From Sternotherus odoratus (lineage: Eukaryota > Chordata > Testudines > Kinosternidae): DNA of 64,000 nucleotides. Positions 10,404 to 20,524 of the stretch are shown piece by piece. The stretch is taken from positions 372,001 through 436,000 of the forward strand of contig JAVMKO010000036.1 in assembly GCA_032164245.1 (NCBI GenBank). The letters run 5' to 3'. Positions within the stretch are counted from its first letter, which is position 1; each line of letters opens with the position of its first letter. Under the pieces are notes generated by a model, which made no database searches, was not told the origin of the DNA, and was given only the letters and a program-made list of their open reading frames with translations. A program made the translations under genes and the position numbers.

Positions 10404-11673
10404 GTGAGGCTTTGGGGTCCCCCCTCTTCGGGGGCCCCGGTGGGGAATGGGCTGGATCTTGCTGTGTGCTTAGGAATCACCAGGCCCCCTGCCCTCCTTG
10501 GATCAATGGGCCCGCGCAGATCTGGGGAATATGGAGACCCCCAGCTCCACTTACCGGGGTGTTATTGGGATCTCCTGGGTGAATTAAGGAGGGGATTCAT
10601 CCTCACTTCCTGTCCCAAATGCTGCACGGAGCTTCAAGAGTTATTGTGCTCCTCCCCAGAGGTGGCTGCATCTCAGCGCCAGGCCACGAATCCCTGTCGA
10701 GACAGCCGGGTGCTAGGGGGGCGACGTTCCTGGAGGCGCCGCCCGGAGCTGACTCCTGTCTGTGTTGGCAGGTGGCGCGGGATCGTGCTGTGAAGACCTG
10801 GGCGTTCCCGGAGGACCTGGGGGCCGTGAGGCTGGAGTATGGGTCTGGGTACCCCAATGGTAAATGACCCCCTCCCCGCCCGCCGTGTCATGCTCAGGGG
10901 CAGGGATAGGTCTGACCACACGGGGGAGCTATTTGCATGTACCGTAGACTCCCCATTATAATCCTGGTTAATAAAATCCCAGATAATCCCCGTCCATAGG
11001 AAATAAGGGGAGCGGGGTTGGTTCACTGGCTGCCCTGCGCCCTGGTGGGTTTTTTTTTTTTTTGCGTGTGCTGGGGCAGCAACAAAGGCAGAGCCGGCTC
11101 TGCGAGTTCGACGTATTTTTTTAAAATCCTGGTTAACCCAATTCTGGATAATCAAGAGTCTAATGTATAGGAGCTGCCCCGTGGGCCCATCTAAGGTGCC
11201 CCCCCCCCCATTGGCAGGCCCCCAGGCCTCGACCTGCTTTAACCCTCTTGGCTGCATCGGGCTGGGTTTTAAGTGACATGCTGAGGTCATGGGGTGGACG
11301 GCAATGGTGGAACTGGGGAGAGAACCCAGGAGTCTTGGCTCCCAGCCCCCCTGCTCTAACCACTAGACCCCACTCTTCTCCTAGAGCCGGGGCTAGAATC
11401 CAGGAGTCCTGGCTCCCAGCCCCCCTGCTCTAACCACTAGACCCCACTCTCCTCCCAGAGCCAGGGCTAGAACCCAGGAGTCCTGACCAGTTTGAAAGCT
11501 GTCAGGTACCCCCATTTGCAGGCAGGGAGGTGGGGTTGGTGCATTCCCCCCCAACTTTCATCTGCCCTCCCCCACTCCTTGTCCCCCAGATCCCAAGACC
11601 AAGGAGTGGCTGGCGCGGTGCCTGGACCCCGTGTTTGGGTACCCCCAGTTCGTGTGCTTCAGCTGGAAGAGGG
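10266..11673 (+). CDS. RNASEH2A: RNASEH2A internal exons (RNase H2 catalytic subunit), partial
   Basis: Three in-phase exons (10,266-10,403; 10,772-10,859; 11,590-11,673) encode 103 residues matching the central part of the RNase H2 catalytic subunit, which cleaves RNA in RNA:DNA hybrids and removes single ribonucleotides from DNA in the nucleus. Diagnostic stretches are [33 protein letters not shown] and [14 protein letters not shown]. Two of the family's active-site aspartates (in FVDTVG and in KADSLFP) are retained. The exons carrying the first DE pair and the C-terminal exon after FSWKR are not found in the 1.2 kb before or the 250 bp after, where a Gypsy LTR begins. It could be a partial gene, a truncated duplicate or an assembly artefact. 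Confidence 0.88.
10772..10859 (+). CDS. RNASEH2A: RNASEH2A internal exon b
   Basis: 29 codons plus one base; acceptor tgttggcag, donor gtaaatg. Encodes [12 protein letters not shown] through YGSGYPN. Confidence 0.9.
11325..11490 (-). repeat. Tandem SINE-derived segments between RNASEH2A exons
   Basis: Two adjacent ~80-bp units with 'acccaggagtcctggctccc' style words and 'ccactagaccccactct', antisense copies of the CORE/MIR-like SINE segment also arrayed at 22,370-22,845. Confidence 0.6.
11590..11673 (+). CDS. RNASEH2A: RNASEH2A internal exon c
   Basis: Begins DPKTKEWL (first D split with the previous exon) and ends FSWKR plus one base at donor gtgacg. The expected next exon was not found before the LTR at 11,921. 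Confidence 0.87.
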
Positions 11674-11920
11674 GTGACGGGAGGGGGAGGGGCTGTGCTT
11701 TGGGTCCCAGGCAGGGGAGGTAGGAATGGCTGAAGCTGGTAGATAACGGGACCTGACGCGCCCCCTGGGTCATCCGGGGCAGGGTGGCCACGGGGCACAA
11801 AGGGGGACGGCCCCAGACGCTGTGCCAGAGGGAGGGAGCCTGGCCTGCCCCCTGCCCGGGGGTCCCGTCCCCTCTCGCGTCCCTGTGACGGTGCTGTTCC
11901 TGGTGGGATCCAACTGTGAG

Positions 11921-12974
11921 TGTCAGATCAGGACAGATTGCTTCCAAAGGGGCAACTACAGCCCAAAGCTGGGGTTTTTCCACACTAAGGCAAACCAAAC
12001 CAGCTAAATAGAAAGGACTTTGGTTTCACCCCACTGGCTAACCACAAGTCCCACAAGCAATCCCCTTAAGACACTCCAGATTCCCAGTATCACCACCAGC
12101 AGCCTCCTGTCCTGGGGACCAATGGTTATGAAAACCAATCCCCCCCCAAAAGAAAACAGTTCTCCCCAATTCCAAGGAATCAGACCCCAGACCCAGGTCA
12201 ATATACAAATCAGATCTTCCCACAAATCACGCTGTTGCCAATCCTTTAGAATCTAAAGGTTTATTGTATAAGGAAAAAGGTCTAGGTGAGGGTTAGGAAA
12301 GATTAAAAGAAATCAATGACATGCAGTAATGGCAAATCTCTTGGTTCAGTCTTGCAGCTGTAGAATAAACTGCAGGTTTCAATCAAAGTCTTTGGAAAGC
12401 CTCCCCTGCAGAGATGGGTCAGCACCTTTGTCCAGAGTTCCCCTGAATAGCAAAGTTCCATCCAAAGCTGGAAACAAGGAAGGCTGGAGGTAGAAGACAA
12501 AATGGAGGATGCTCCTTCCAGCTTTTATAGACTCTCCTCTCTGGGCGAAGCCCCTCCTCCTTCTTATGCAGAGTCCAGTTGCAAACTGGAGGTCCATAGC
12601 CACATGGTCCAATCACCAGACTCTTCACGATTCAGTTTTTGCCCAGGCATGTCCCATTCCTGGGGAAGCTTCTCTCCTCCGGTGTGGACAAAGTTCATTG
12701 TGCAGTTAATGGCCCCTTAATGGGCCATCAGGCAGGCCATTCAAGTTAACACCAGCTTGCCTGAGATTCCACCCAGAAACCCAGCATAAGCTTGAAGTAC
12801 AGGCACCCCAATCCAATATTCATAACTTTAGTTCCAAAAAGATACACACATATCAATGGCATATTCATAATCCGCCCTCCATAACCTGGTCATAGACACC
12901 TGTTATGATCCCTTCACATAAGATTTGGTACCCCAATGATCTATATGGTACCAAATTATTCCAGTAACGTGACA
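11921..12974 (-). mobile_element. 3' LTR of the Gypsy element
   Basis: 1,054 bp with TGTCA...TGACA ends on the minus strand (TGTCACGTTACTGG at 12,974; CCTGATCTGACA ending at 11,921). An AATAAA signal on the minus strand lies at 12,265-12,260. A G-rich polypurine tract precedes it on the minus strand, now separated from it by the solo LTR at 12,976-13,447. Confidence 0.75.
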
Positions 12975-12975
12975 C

Positions 12976-13447
12976 TGTTGGAATAATGCAATTTAGAAAC
13001 AACTGTATTATGAATGTTGTGTAGTATGATTTTAAAAACAGCCTTAGAACATAGTCTCACCCTTATGTATGCACTGCATGTATCTTACACTCATGTTTAC
13101 CCTGCCACAGCTGTGCAGGCGTCGTAGTGTCTGAGTACCCCTAAGGGTCCTGGACCTCCTGTTTACCAGACATGTAAATGGAATAGATTAATACCGAACA
13201 GTGGATGTGATAGCCATTAAGTGTTCTCACCTGTGTAAGTGTATTGAAAGCCCCCCTCCCTTATTCACACCTGAGTATAAGAAAGGCCTCAGCCTTGCAT
13301 GGAGCTGAGCCAGTTGTTTGGGTGATAGATAACCCCTCTGACTCCTATTGCTTGCAATAAATCTTGTTTTCCAGAACTACTGAGTCATGCCTGTCCTTTG
13401 AGAGTATATTGGGATTGGGCTCCAAAGGTAAAGCAGTTTTTCCAACA
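12976..13447 (+). mobile_element. Solo LTR, TSD ACAC, inserted beside the Gypsy LTR
   Basis: 472 bp. Begins TGTTGGAA and ends TTCCAACA, perfect 8-bp inverted termini. It is flanked by the 4-bp direct repeat ACAC (12,972-12,975 and 13,448-13,451). AATAAA lies at 13,356-13,361 with a TATA-like 'gagtataag' upstream. It landed at the polypurine-tract/LTR boundary of the minus-strand Gypsy element. Confidence 0.9.
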
Positions 13448-13451
13448 ACAC

Positions 13452-14512
13452 CCCCAACGAAAAATTGATGCAGGTAGGGATGACAAAACAGCACTGACTG
13501 CATCCCAAAAGCTCCCCCATCCGTGGGTTTGTCTTATGTGATTTTTGACAAGAGCTAAAGAAAACAGCTACTTTATACATACAAGCTCTGGCAAATGTTT
13601 GGAACCCAAGTACCATCAAATCAACACAGATATTCATGTTGACAACAGCACAGAAATCTTGGCATTTAACCATGGAAACAACAGGGAAGTGTGCCTCAGT
13701 TTCCCTTTTTATACTGCACATTTGGTGTGGAATGTCTTTTTCCCTTTGGAAAGTCTCACCCCTGTTTACAGGCCTTAACTGTGACACATCAATAGAACAA
13801 GGCCTCTTAACCCAAAGTGTGTTCCCATGTATTCCTCTTAACATGTTTACAGGAGTTTTCAAAAGATTAGGCCCATTGTACAATTTTACAGTCTTGGTTA
13901 ATAACATAGTAGTTACACAAATTACCATTAGCCACAACAACAATTTCATTGCCAGTGTCCATTTACAATCAGGTTTGTCAAGCCATGCCTTTGGGTCAAT
14001 ACTATTAGAATTTTGGCCTTCTAGGGTCACTTTGTGGTTTTCCTTTGCAAAGTCAAATTCTCTTTTCCCTTCTTGCCCCGAAGGGTCAAATCCTGCTCTC
14101 TGTTGCTTAAAAGAACTCCCTGCCTGATTCAGAGGGTTCCCTGAGCTAACAGCCCTTAGCAAGCTCTTCTCTCCCCATTCAGTCCAGTAATCTGCATCTT
14201 CACAGATAAAAGCAAGCTTCCAGGCTATAGTCTGTCTTAAAGGGATACCATTCATTTTCACTAACCAGCTAGTCTTAAAGTTCTGTTCTTTCTTTACCCA
14301 CTTCTGCTTCCACATGGAATTAGATGTTGGGTTTACCCAGAGACCACAAGTCACATCCATAGTGTCTAGAGATGAGAGTATACCAACTACTATACTAACT
14401 GCACAGCTGTCCTGCTCTGAAGATCCCTTTACCCAGACATCTCTCTGAGCCTGAGACACAGACTGTTCACTTGCAGAATCAGCATGGAGACTTTTTCCTT
14501 TAAACAACCTTG
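13452..14512 (-). pseudogene. Gypsy element downstream ORF segment, function unrecognised
   Basis: Open on the minus strand across the whole stretch, about 350 residues. It has a hydrophobic segment (LAMKLLLWLMVICVTTMLL) that looks like one membrane helix, and several Cys and Trp residues. When the 495-bp LTR and one 4-bp target copy next to it are discounted, its frame matches that of the segment at 15,008-15,300, so it was one continuous reading frame. No polymerase, integrase or clear envelope motif is seen. Confidence 0.5.
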
Positions 14513-15007
14513 TGTGGCAGGGTGGGCTTGACCCAGCCTGCCGCCCCTTTAAGAGGGAGAAAAGCCCTCTGCAAACCCCCGGTGCAGCAAGCCTAATTAG
14601 CCACCTGGCTTGCAGCCTAATCAACCTGGATGGGTTGCACCTGGCAGCCTCCTCTGGGGGATAAAAGGCTGCCAGGAAGGAAGCCCAGAGTGGTGGTGGC
14701 AGGAGCTATTCAGAGCTGAGTGTGTGTGTGTTTGTATCACTGTTAGCTGGACTACCTAGAGTCCCTAGAGCTGTGTAACTAGCTGGACTACATAGAGTCC
14801 GTAGAGCTGTGTAACTGTTAGCTGGACTACATAGAGTCCGTAGAGCTGGGTATTAATGAGCTGTTTAAGAGCTGGATGTTAATGAACTGTGGTAACCTGT
14901 ATATATTGGTGGTGGGGTCCTGCACTGTAAATTAAAGGGCACTGTTTGAAGCAAAAAAGGGTTTCCTGCCTGTGTTCCTGAGGGGGGTGAGAGAGCGGTC
15001 TGTCACA
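14513..15007 (+). mobile_element. Solo LTR, TSD CTTG, nested in Gypsy ORF
   Basis: 495 bp, TGTGGC...GTCACA ends, flanked by the direct repeat CTTG (14,509-14,512 and 15,008-15,011). It contains 'ggataaaagg' (14,659-14,668), three imperfect ~45-bp repeats with 'agctggactacatagagtcc' (about 14,740-14,850), and ATTAAA at 14,931. Orientation is opposite to the host element. Confidence 0.9.
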
Positions 15008-15624
15008 CTTGTCTCCCCAACAAGCTGGTCAAACACAGCCACTTGGTTATAGGGCTGTCCCAATTCCTCCTTGCTCCCTGTTGTCAAGCTGATGGCAGGT
15101 AACACACCCAAATCACCTTTCTGCTCTCCTTGTGTCCTGGCTAGGGTATCACTCTGATTAGACAGAGTTGCTACACCCTTTTCCAGCAACACACTAGCAG
15201 CAGGCAAAATACAAGCACCAGAATCATCTGGTCTCTGGGATCTTGCTAAGACATTAACTGGATGTAACCTAGTTATAGAGCCTTCCTCCCCAGCAGACAC
15301 AAACTTAGGACCATTCCCTTTCTGGGCTTAAGCGGAATTCAAAACCAACTCTGAAACAACTGCACTATTCTCAACCATCACAGGCTGAAAAGCACCTTCT
15401 GTTTGCTCCACAGACAAAGAAGATCCAGAGACACATTCTCCTTCACTAGACACACAGCTTAGGATCTCCCTTCCCTTGTTCCAGCACACAGACCACTGCT
15501 TGGAGACTGAGGTAGCTTCCTCCATAGGCAAGTCAATACCCCTGACAGCCACAGGCCCACTCCCTACACTGTCCCACTTCTCCACACCGGACACAGGTAA
15601 GGCAGAGGGACACTTTTCTTTCAC
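15008..15624 (-). pseudogene. Gypsy element segment downstream of protease, broken
   Basis: Two minus-strand open stretches in one frame (15,624 to a stop at about 15,328, then 15,300 to the LTR junction at 15,008). The content is Ser/Glu/Val-rich with no recognised domain. It is out of frame with the gag-protease ORF ending at 15,624, showing a frameshift there. Confidence 0.5.
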
Positions 15625-17039
15625 TATCCTCGCCTGCTGCTTTTTCCAGGTTTATTTTTACAAGCTGTACCAGCCAAAACTATTTCACCCTTTCCTTCCT
15701 CAGTTAGGATTTCAACCTGCCCATTCACTTTAACCTGCTCCAGAGAAACACTCTCCTGAACCAGGAGTTCTTTCTGTACAGTATCTAATTCCAGACTCAC
15801 TTCTGCGACATTAGACAGACATTCAGAAACTTCATTCCCAGGGAAACTGCTTCTCTGAACCGACAAAGTTTTAGAACAACCTTCCATAGGCACGACTTCA
15901 GGACTAATCCTCTCCTGTGCCCAGTCTTTGCCAGCTTGACTGAACATAGCTTTGATATCATTTCCAATCATAAGATCCTTAGGGATCGTATCCTTTACTC
16001 CCACAACCATGGTGCCCTCAAATCCCTTCCACTTAAGGTGAATTTTAGCCAAAGGCACTCTGACAAAATACTCAGAAAAGGCTACAACAGTTACGTCCTC
16101 ACCGGGACAGTAATCTTCCTCCCCTACCAGGCTTGCTTTAACCAAAGTAATGTCTGCTGCAGTATCCCTCCAAGCCGTGCACCGTACTCCATTAACCTCT
16201 GCACTGCTAATAAACTCTGCCTTATTGCTCCCATATTTAGCTTTAACATGAGTTCTAAGGTCACTTTCTTCAGAGACCACAGAAATAGCATTTGCACACA
16301 GGGCACCCTCACTGGACTCTGTGTGGCTTGCCAGTGAGTTTACAACCGTAGAATTAACATCTGCCCTGACACTTGGGCTTCCTTTCAGGATTGGGCAATT
16401 CGGTCTTGTGTGGCCAAGCACACCGCATTGATAGCAAGTGATCTGTCTATCCTTGGTGGGAGAGTTCCTCCTGTCTGGACTTCCATGTGCCCCTTTAGAA
16501 GGGTCAGGATCAGACCTACCTCTGAACCCTTCCCTCCTCTTGAACTGGGGGGAATGGGTACTAGGTTTCCCCTGGGGTTTACACCCATCTCGAGCCCTGT
16601 TTTGGGTATGGGCATCTGCAATCTCTGCAGCCCACAGGACTGACTCAGGTTCCCTGTCACACACAGCTGCTCTCACATGGTCTGGCACAATGTCTAAGAA
16701 CTGCTCCAAAGTTATTAGATCCAGCAGGTTTTCAAAATTCCCATGTGCCTTTGCCCCCATAACCCACTTTTTAACAAAACCCATCAGTTTGTGAGCACAT
16801 TCCACAAAAGTACAATCATTAGACATTTTAAACTTCCTGAACTTAACCCTGTAAGACTCAGGAGTCACCCTGAACCGCCGTAACACAGCGTCTTTAAACT
16901 GCCCAGAGTCCAAGGCTTCCTCATCCCCCAGTTCATTAAATACCTCCCTGGCCTTTCCAGACAGTTTGGTCATCAGGACAGGCATTCGCTGCTCATCAGG
17001 GATCCGATGCACCTTGCAGAGGCATTCAAAGGTCGACAA
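15624..17039 (-). pseudogene. Gypsy gag-protease ORF (SCAN-like capsid, CCHC knuckle, aspartic protease)
   Basis: About 470 residues, open at its 5' end with no true ATG there (the first codon is TTG). Order: a capsid part with KLSGKAREVFNEL; a SCAN-like helix bundle (SYRVKFRKFK ... LLDLITLEQFLDIVPDHVRA ... DREPESVLWAAE) at about residues 60-145; one CCHC zinc knuckle (CYQCGVLGHTRPNCP) near residue 200; and a retropepsin-like segment with RDTAADITLV, where the usual DTGA glycine is replaced, so the protease is probably inactive. The SCAN domain of vertebrate zinc-finger proteins is known to derive from this Gypsy capsid class. No host-gene domestication is evident. Confidence 0.85.
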
Positions 17040-17162
17040 AACCCAAGAACTGACACCGCAGCCAGGAGTAGGGGGATAGGGGTTTTGTTAAGAGCAGGTG
17101 GAGTGGGGGGGGGGGCAGCGAGCTGGGGGGGGGGTAGAGTCTCTGAGGGGAGGGGGCTGCTT

Positions 17163-17242
17163 CTAGGCGTCCTCGGGGGGGAGCTGGCTGAGGGCTTGGA
17201 GGTCATTGAGGAAGCCCTTGGGGGTGAGGATGTGAGTGGAAC
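17163..17242 (-). CDS. STXBP2: STXBP2 coding exon 19 (last)
   Basis: Encodes G(split)[19 protein letters not shown] then LPPEDA and TAG (17,165-17,163). The acceptor is at 17,243-17,245. Confidence 0.93.
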
Positions 17243-20200
17243 CTGGGGGAGAGAGAGGGTTGGCAGCGGTGGGCACAGTGGGGCGGGCATGAGGCTGGCA
17301 TCACCATCTCCCCCATCCTTGCAGCGGGACTCTGCTCTAGTGCGGGGGGGAGGGGCTGTCTCCTACCACCCCCTCCCCCCCGGCACCGCACCCCTCGTGC
17401 CGCTGGACCCTGCACAGCCGGGCAGGAATCCAGGCGCTGACAGCGTTCCTCACCCTTGGGTGTGTGCAGGGGGGGTCAGATCCCTAGGGGTGTTACTGGG
17501 GGTATCTGACTGGGCCCCCACACATGGTCCCTGGGCAATGAGAGGCCTGGGGAGCCAGCAGATCAGGTGGCTAGATACAGGCCATGTGGGGCTGCGGGCA
17601 GGTGGGGAAGCACCAGGCCCCCGGGTGTGGGAGGACAGAGGGTAGCATGGGCGCCCTGTGGGTGCTGGGCAGGACGTTCTAGGGTCTCCCCCACCCAGGG
17701 GGTCCCGACTGTCCCTGACTCGGGCGTTTCACCCGCCCTTCCCCCCAGGACGCGCCCCACTCACCGATCAGCACCTCCCACTTGCCCTCGGTGGCCCGGG
17801 TCACCTCGTAGGCGCAGCGCATCTCGGACATGGCCACCCCGCCCAGCACGAAGATGATGAGGCGCCCGCCTGTCTGGGGCTCGGCCTCTGGCTTCTCCTT
17901 GTGCCACTGCCGGAAGCGGGGACTGGGGGGAGAGGGGGCAGTGTGGATACCAGGGGCTCGCTGAGGGAATGCCAGGCGGGGGGTGGGCACTGCCGGCAGT
18001 GGGGGCTGGGGGGAGAGGGGGCAGTGTGGATACCAGGGGCTCGCTGAGGGAATGCCAGGCGGGGGGTGGGCACTGTCCGCAGTGGGGGTTGGGGGGAGAG
18101 GGGGCAGTGTGGATACCAGGGGCTCGCCGAGGGAATGCCAGGCGGGGGGGTGGGCACTGCCGGCAGTGGGGGCTGGGGTGAGAGGGGGCAGTGTGGATAC
18201 CAGGGGCTCGCTGAGGGAATGCCAGGCGGGGGGTGGGCACTGCCGGCAGTGGGGGCTGGGGTGAGAGGGGGCAGTGTGGATACCAGGGGCTCGCTGAGGG
18301 AATGCCAGGCGGGGGGGGTGGGCACTGTCGGCAGTGGGGGCTGGGGTGAGAGGGGGCAGTGTGGATACCAGGGGCGCGCTGAGGGAATGCCAGGCGGGGG
18401 GGTGGGCACTGCCGGCAGTGGGGGCTGGGGTGAGAGGGGGCAGTGTGGATTCCAGGGGCGCGCTGAGGGAATGCCAGGCGGGGGGGTGGGCACTGCCGGC
18501 AGTGGGGGCTGGGGGGAGAGTGGGCAGTGTGGATACCAGGGGTCGCTGAGGGAATGCCAGGCGGAGGGGTGGGCACTGCCGGCAGTGGGGGCTGGGTGGG
18601 GGAGGGGGCAGTTCGCATACCAGGGGTCGCTGAGGGAATGCCAGGCGGAGGGGCAGGGCCTGGAGGAGGCCAGGGACAGGCCCTGCCCAAGGGAGTGGGA
18701 CAGGAGTCCCAAAGCAGGCGGGAGGGAGGAGGGGAGGGTGCCCCTGCCCTGGGCGGGGGGTGCTGTCTAAAGCTCGGCCAGCCCCTTTCCTCCATTCCAG
18801 GTCCTGGTGCTAAGGTGCGGGGGGCTTGGTGAGGGGTCGAGGGCTCCAGGCTCTTGGGCAGCCCCTCCCCCGGCGAGCAGGGTCCTGGCCACACGCTCCC
18901 AGGCACAGATTCTCTTACACCCTGGGGGGGGGGGTGTCAGGGCTCTGCCCCCCACAGCCCAGCCAGGCTCAGCCTTACCTGACAGCGGCCTGGGTGCTGG
19001 TGGAGGGACCCGGGTCCGACCCGGAGGGGCCAGCGGCCTGGGTGCTGGTGGATGGGCCCGGGTCCGACGCGGAGGGGCCAGCGGCCTGGGTGCTGGAGGG
19101 GCCCGGGTCTGACGTGGAGGGGCCAGCGGCCTGGGGGCAGCCTGGGTCTGGCATGAAGGGCCACAGCTCCTCCTCCAGTCTGCCCTCAACGACGTCCTGG
19201 GGGGCCAGAGGGGGGCAGGTCAGCAGGGGCCAAGCAGCAGGAACCTTGGACCTGGTGGCCAAGTCAGGCCCGGTTGGGGGGGGGGGGAGGCTGGGGCGGC
19301 TCCTCACAGAATGATTGACAGTCCCTGGGGGGAGCAGCCTGGGGCCCCTTTCCAGGGTGGGGCATGGGGAGCCAGCAAAGAGCGCACTGACTCCCCCAGT
19401 GATGTCCCCCTATCTCCCCCATCCCCCTCAGCTGCTCAGTGCCCTGCTGTGAACTCCCCACCCACCCACTGTTATGAGGAGGGCAGAGATCTCCTGCAGC
19501 CCGATCCAGGGCCCCTCACTTGTGGGGGGAGGCAAGGGGCTGCCCTCAGGGCCCCCTCCCTGCTGCGGGCAGATCCAGGCTGTGACGAAGTGGGAGTACT
19601 GTGTGTGTGTGCCTCAGTTTCCCCTATGCATTTCTTGGGCGTCTATGTGGAGGGAAAGGAATGTGTAGCTGATGCAAAGCCAAGCCAAGGTGAAGCTGTA
19701 ACCTGACCCCAAGTGGGGGAGGGAGGTCAGCTGAACCTGTTGGAGGGAGGTCAGGTGATATCTGAAGCCCGGGAAACCAGACAAGGGACAAAGGAGAGCA
19801 GGGAGGGGCTAGAGGGGGTTGAGTCAGTCTGGGTCTAGCTGGGAAGGGGGAGAGCAGCCAACTCGCTCTCTAGCCCCAAGATGGATCCAGTGGAGGGCTC
19901 ATGCTCGCTCGCTGCATGGTCTGTGTTAGACCAGATGGAAGTCATCGAATGAACCGGGGGAGAACCGGAAGCCCAGAATCTGGGTCTCACCTCCTAGTAC
20001 CCCAGAAAGGCCTGACTGAGGGGCCCTGTTGAGACTGAGAAGCTGTGAGTTGGATGGTGTTCCTGACATCTCAAATAAACCGTCTACTATGCTGGCTGGC
20101 TGAGAGTCACGTTTGACTGTGGATTTGGGGTGCAGAACCCATGGGCTCCCCCAGGACCCCGCCCAGGCGGGCTTGCTGGGGGAAGCACACGGAGGGGCAG

Positions 20201-20490
20201 AAGGTGCTGAATGCTCCGAGGTCAGACCCAGGAAGGTGGAAGTGGGGACCCCTGAAGCTCCTGGCCTGGGAAACAGGCTGTGTACGGAGAAGGGGCCCTT
20301 CACCCGGAGTCCGGTCTGGCTTCCTAGGGAGCGGTTCCAGTCCATCGCCCGGGCGCTCCGTGACACAGGCCCTGCCTCTTGCCCCATGAGGTGTGTCCCA
20401 GCCGCGCAGGGGGCCCAGGCCCTATACCTCCGAATGCCACATGACAGGGGCTAAACTTGGATAGAGACGCTGCCGGGCTGCGTGTGGGTG

Positions 20491-20524
<34 letters not shown>

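Larger units (their letters stand above)
11921..17040 (-). mobile_element. Decayed Ty3/Gypsy LTR retrotransposon with SCAN-like gag, 5'-truncated
   Basis: Minus-strand element. From its 3' end it has one LTR (11,921-12,974), a purine-rich tract, a post-protease coding region, and a gag-protease ORF ending at 15,624. Its 5' end is missing: gag is open to about 17,040, where sequence abruptly becomes STXBP2 3' flank. No reverse transcriptase, RNase H or integrase is recognisable, so it is internally deleted or non-autonomous. Two younger plus-strand solo LTRs sit inside it. Decay includes a frameshift near 15,630, a stop near 15,328 and an Ala in place of Gly in the protease motif. It is inserted just downstream of STXBP2 in the same orientation. 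Confidence 0.85.

Noticed and set aside
13545..14127. Plus-strand ORFs opposite the Gypsy coding region
   Set aside because: Shadows of the minus-strand element frame, with no domain similarity.
17761..18906. 380-codon minus-strand ORF and overlapping plus-strand ORFs
   Set aside because: They run through the intron 17 minisatellite; only the 17,765-17,922 and 18,979-19,196 parts are real STXBP2 exons, and mostly in other frames.
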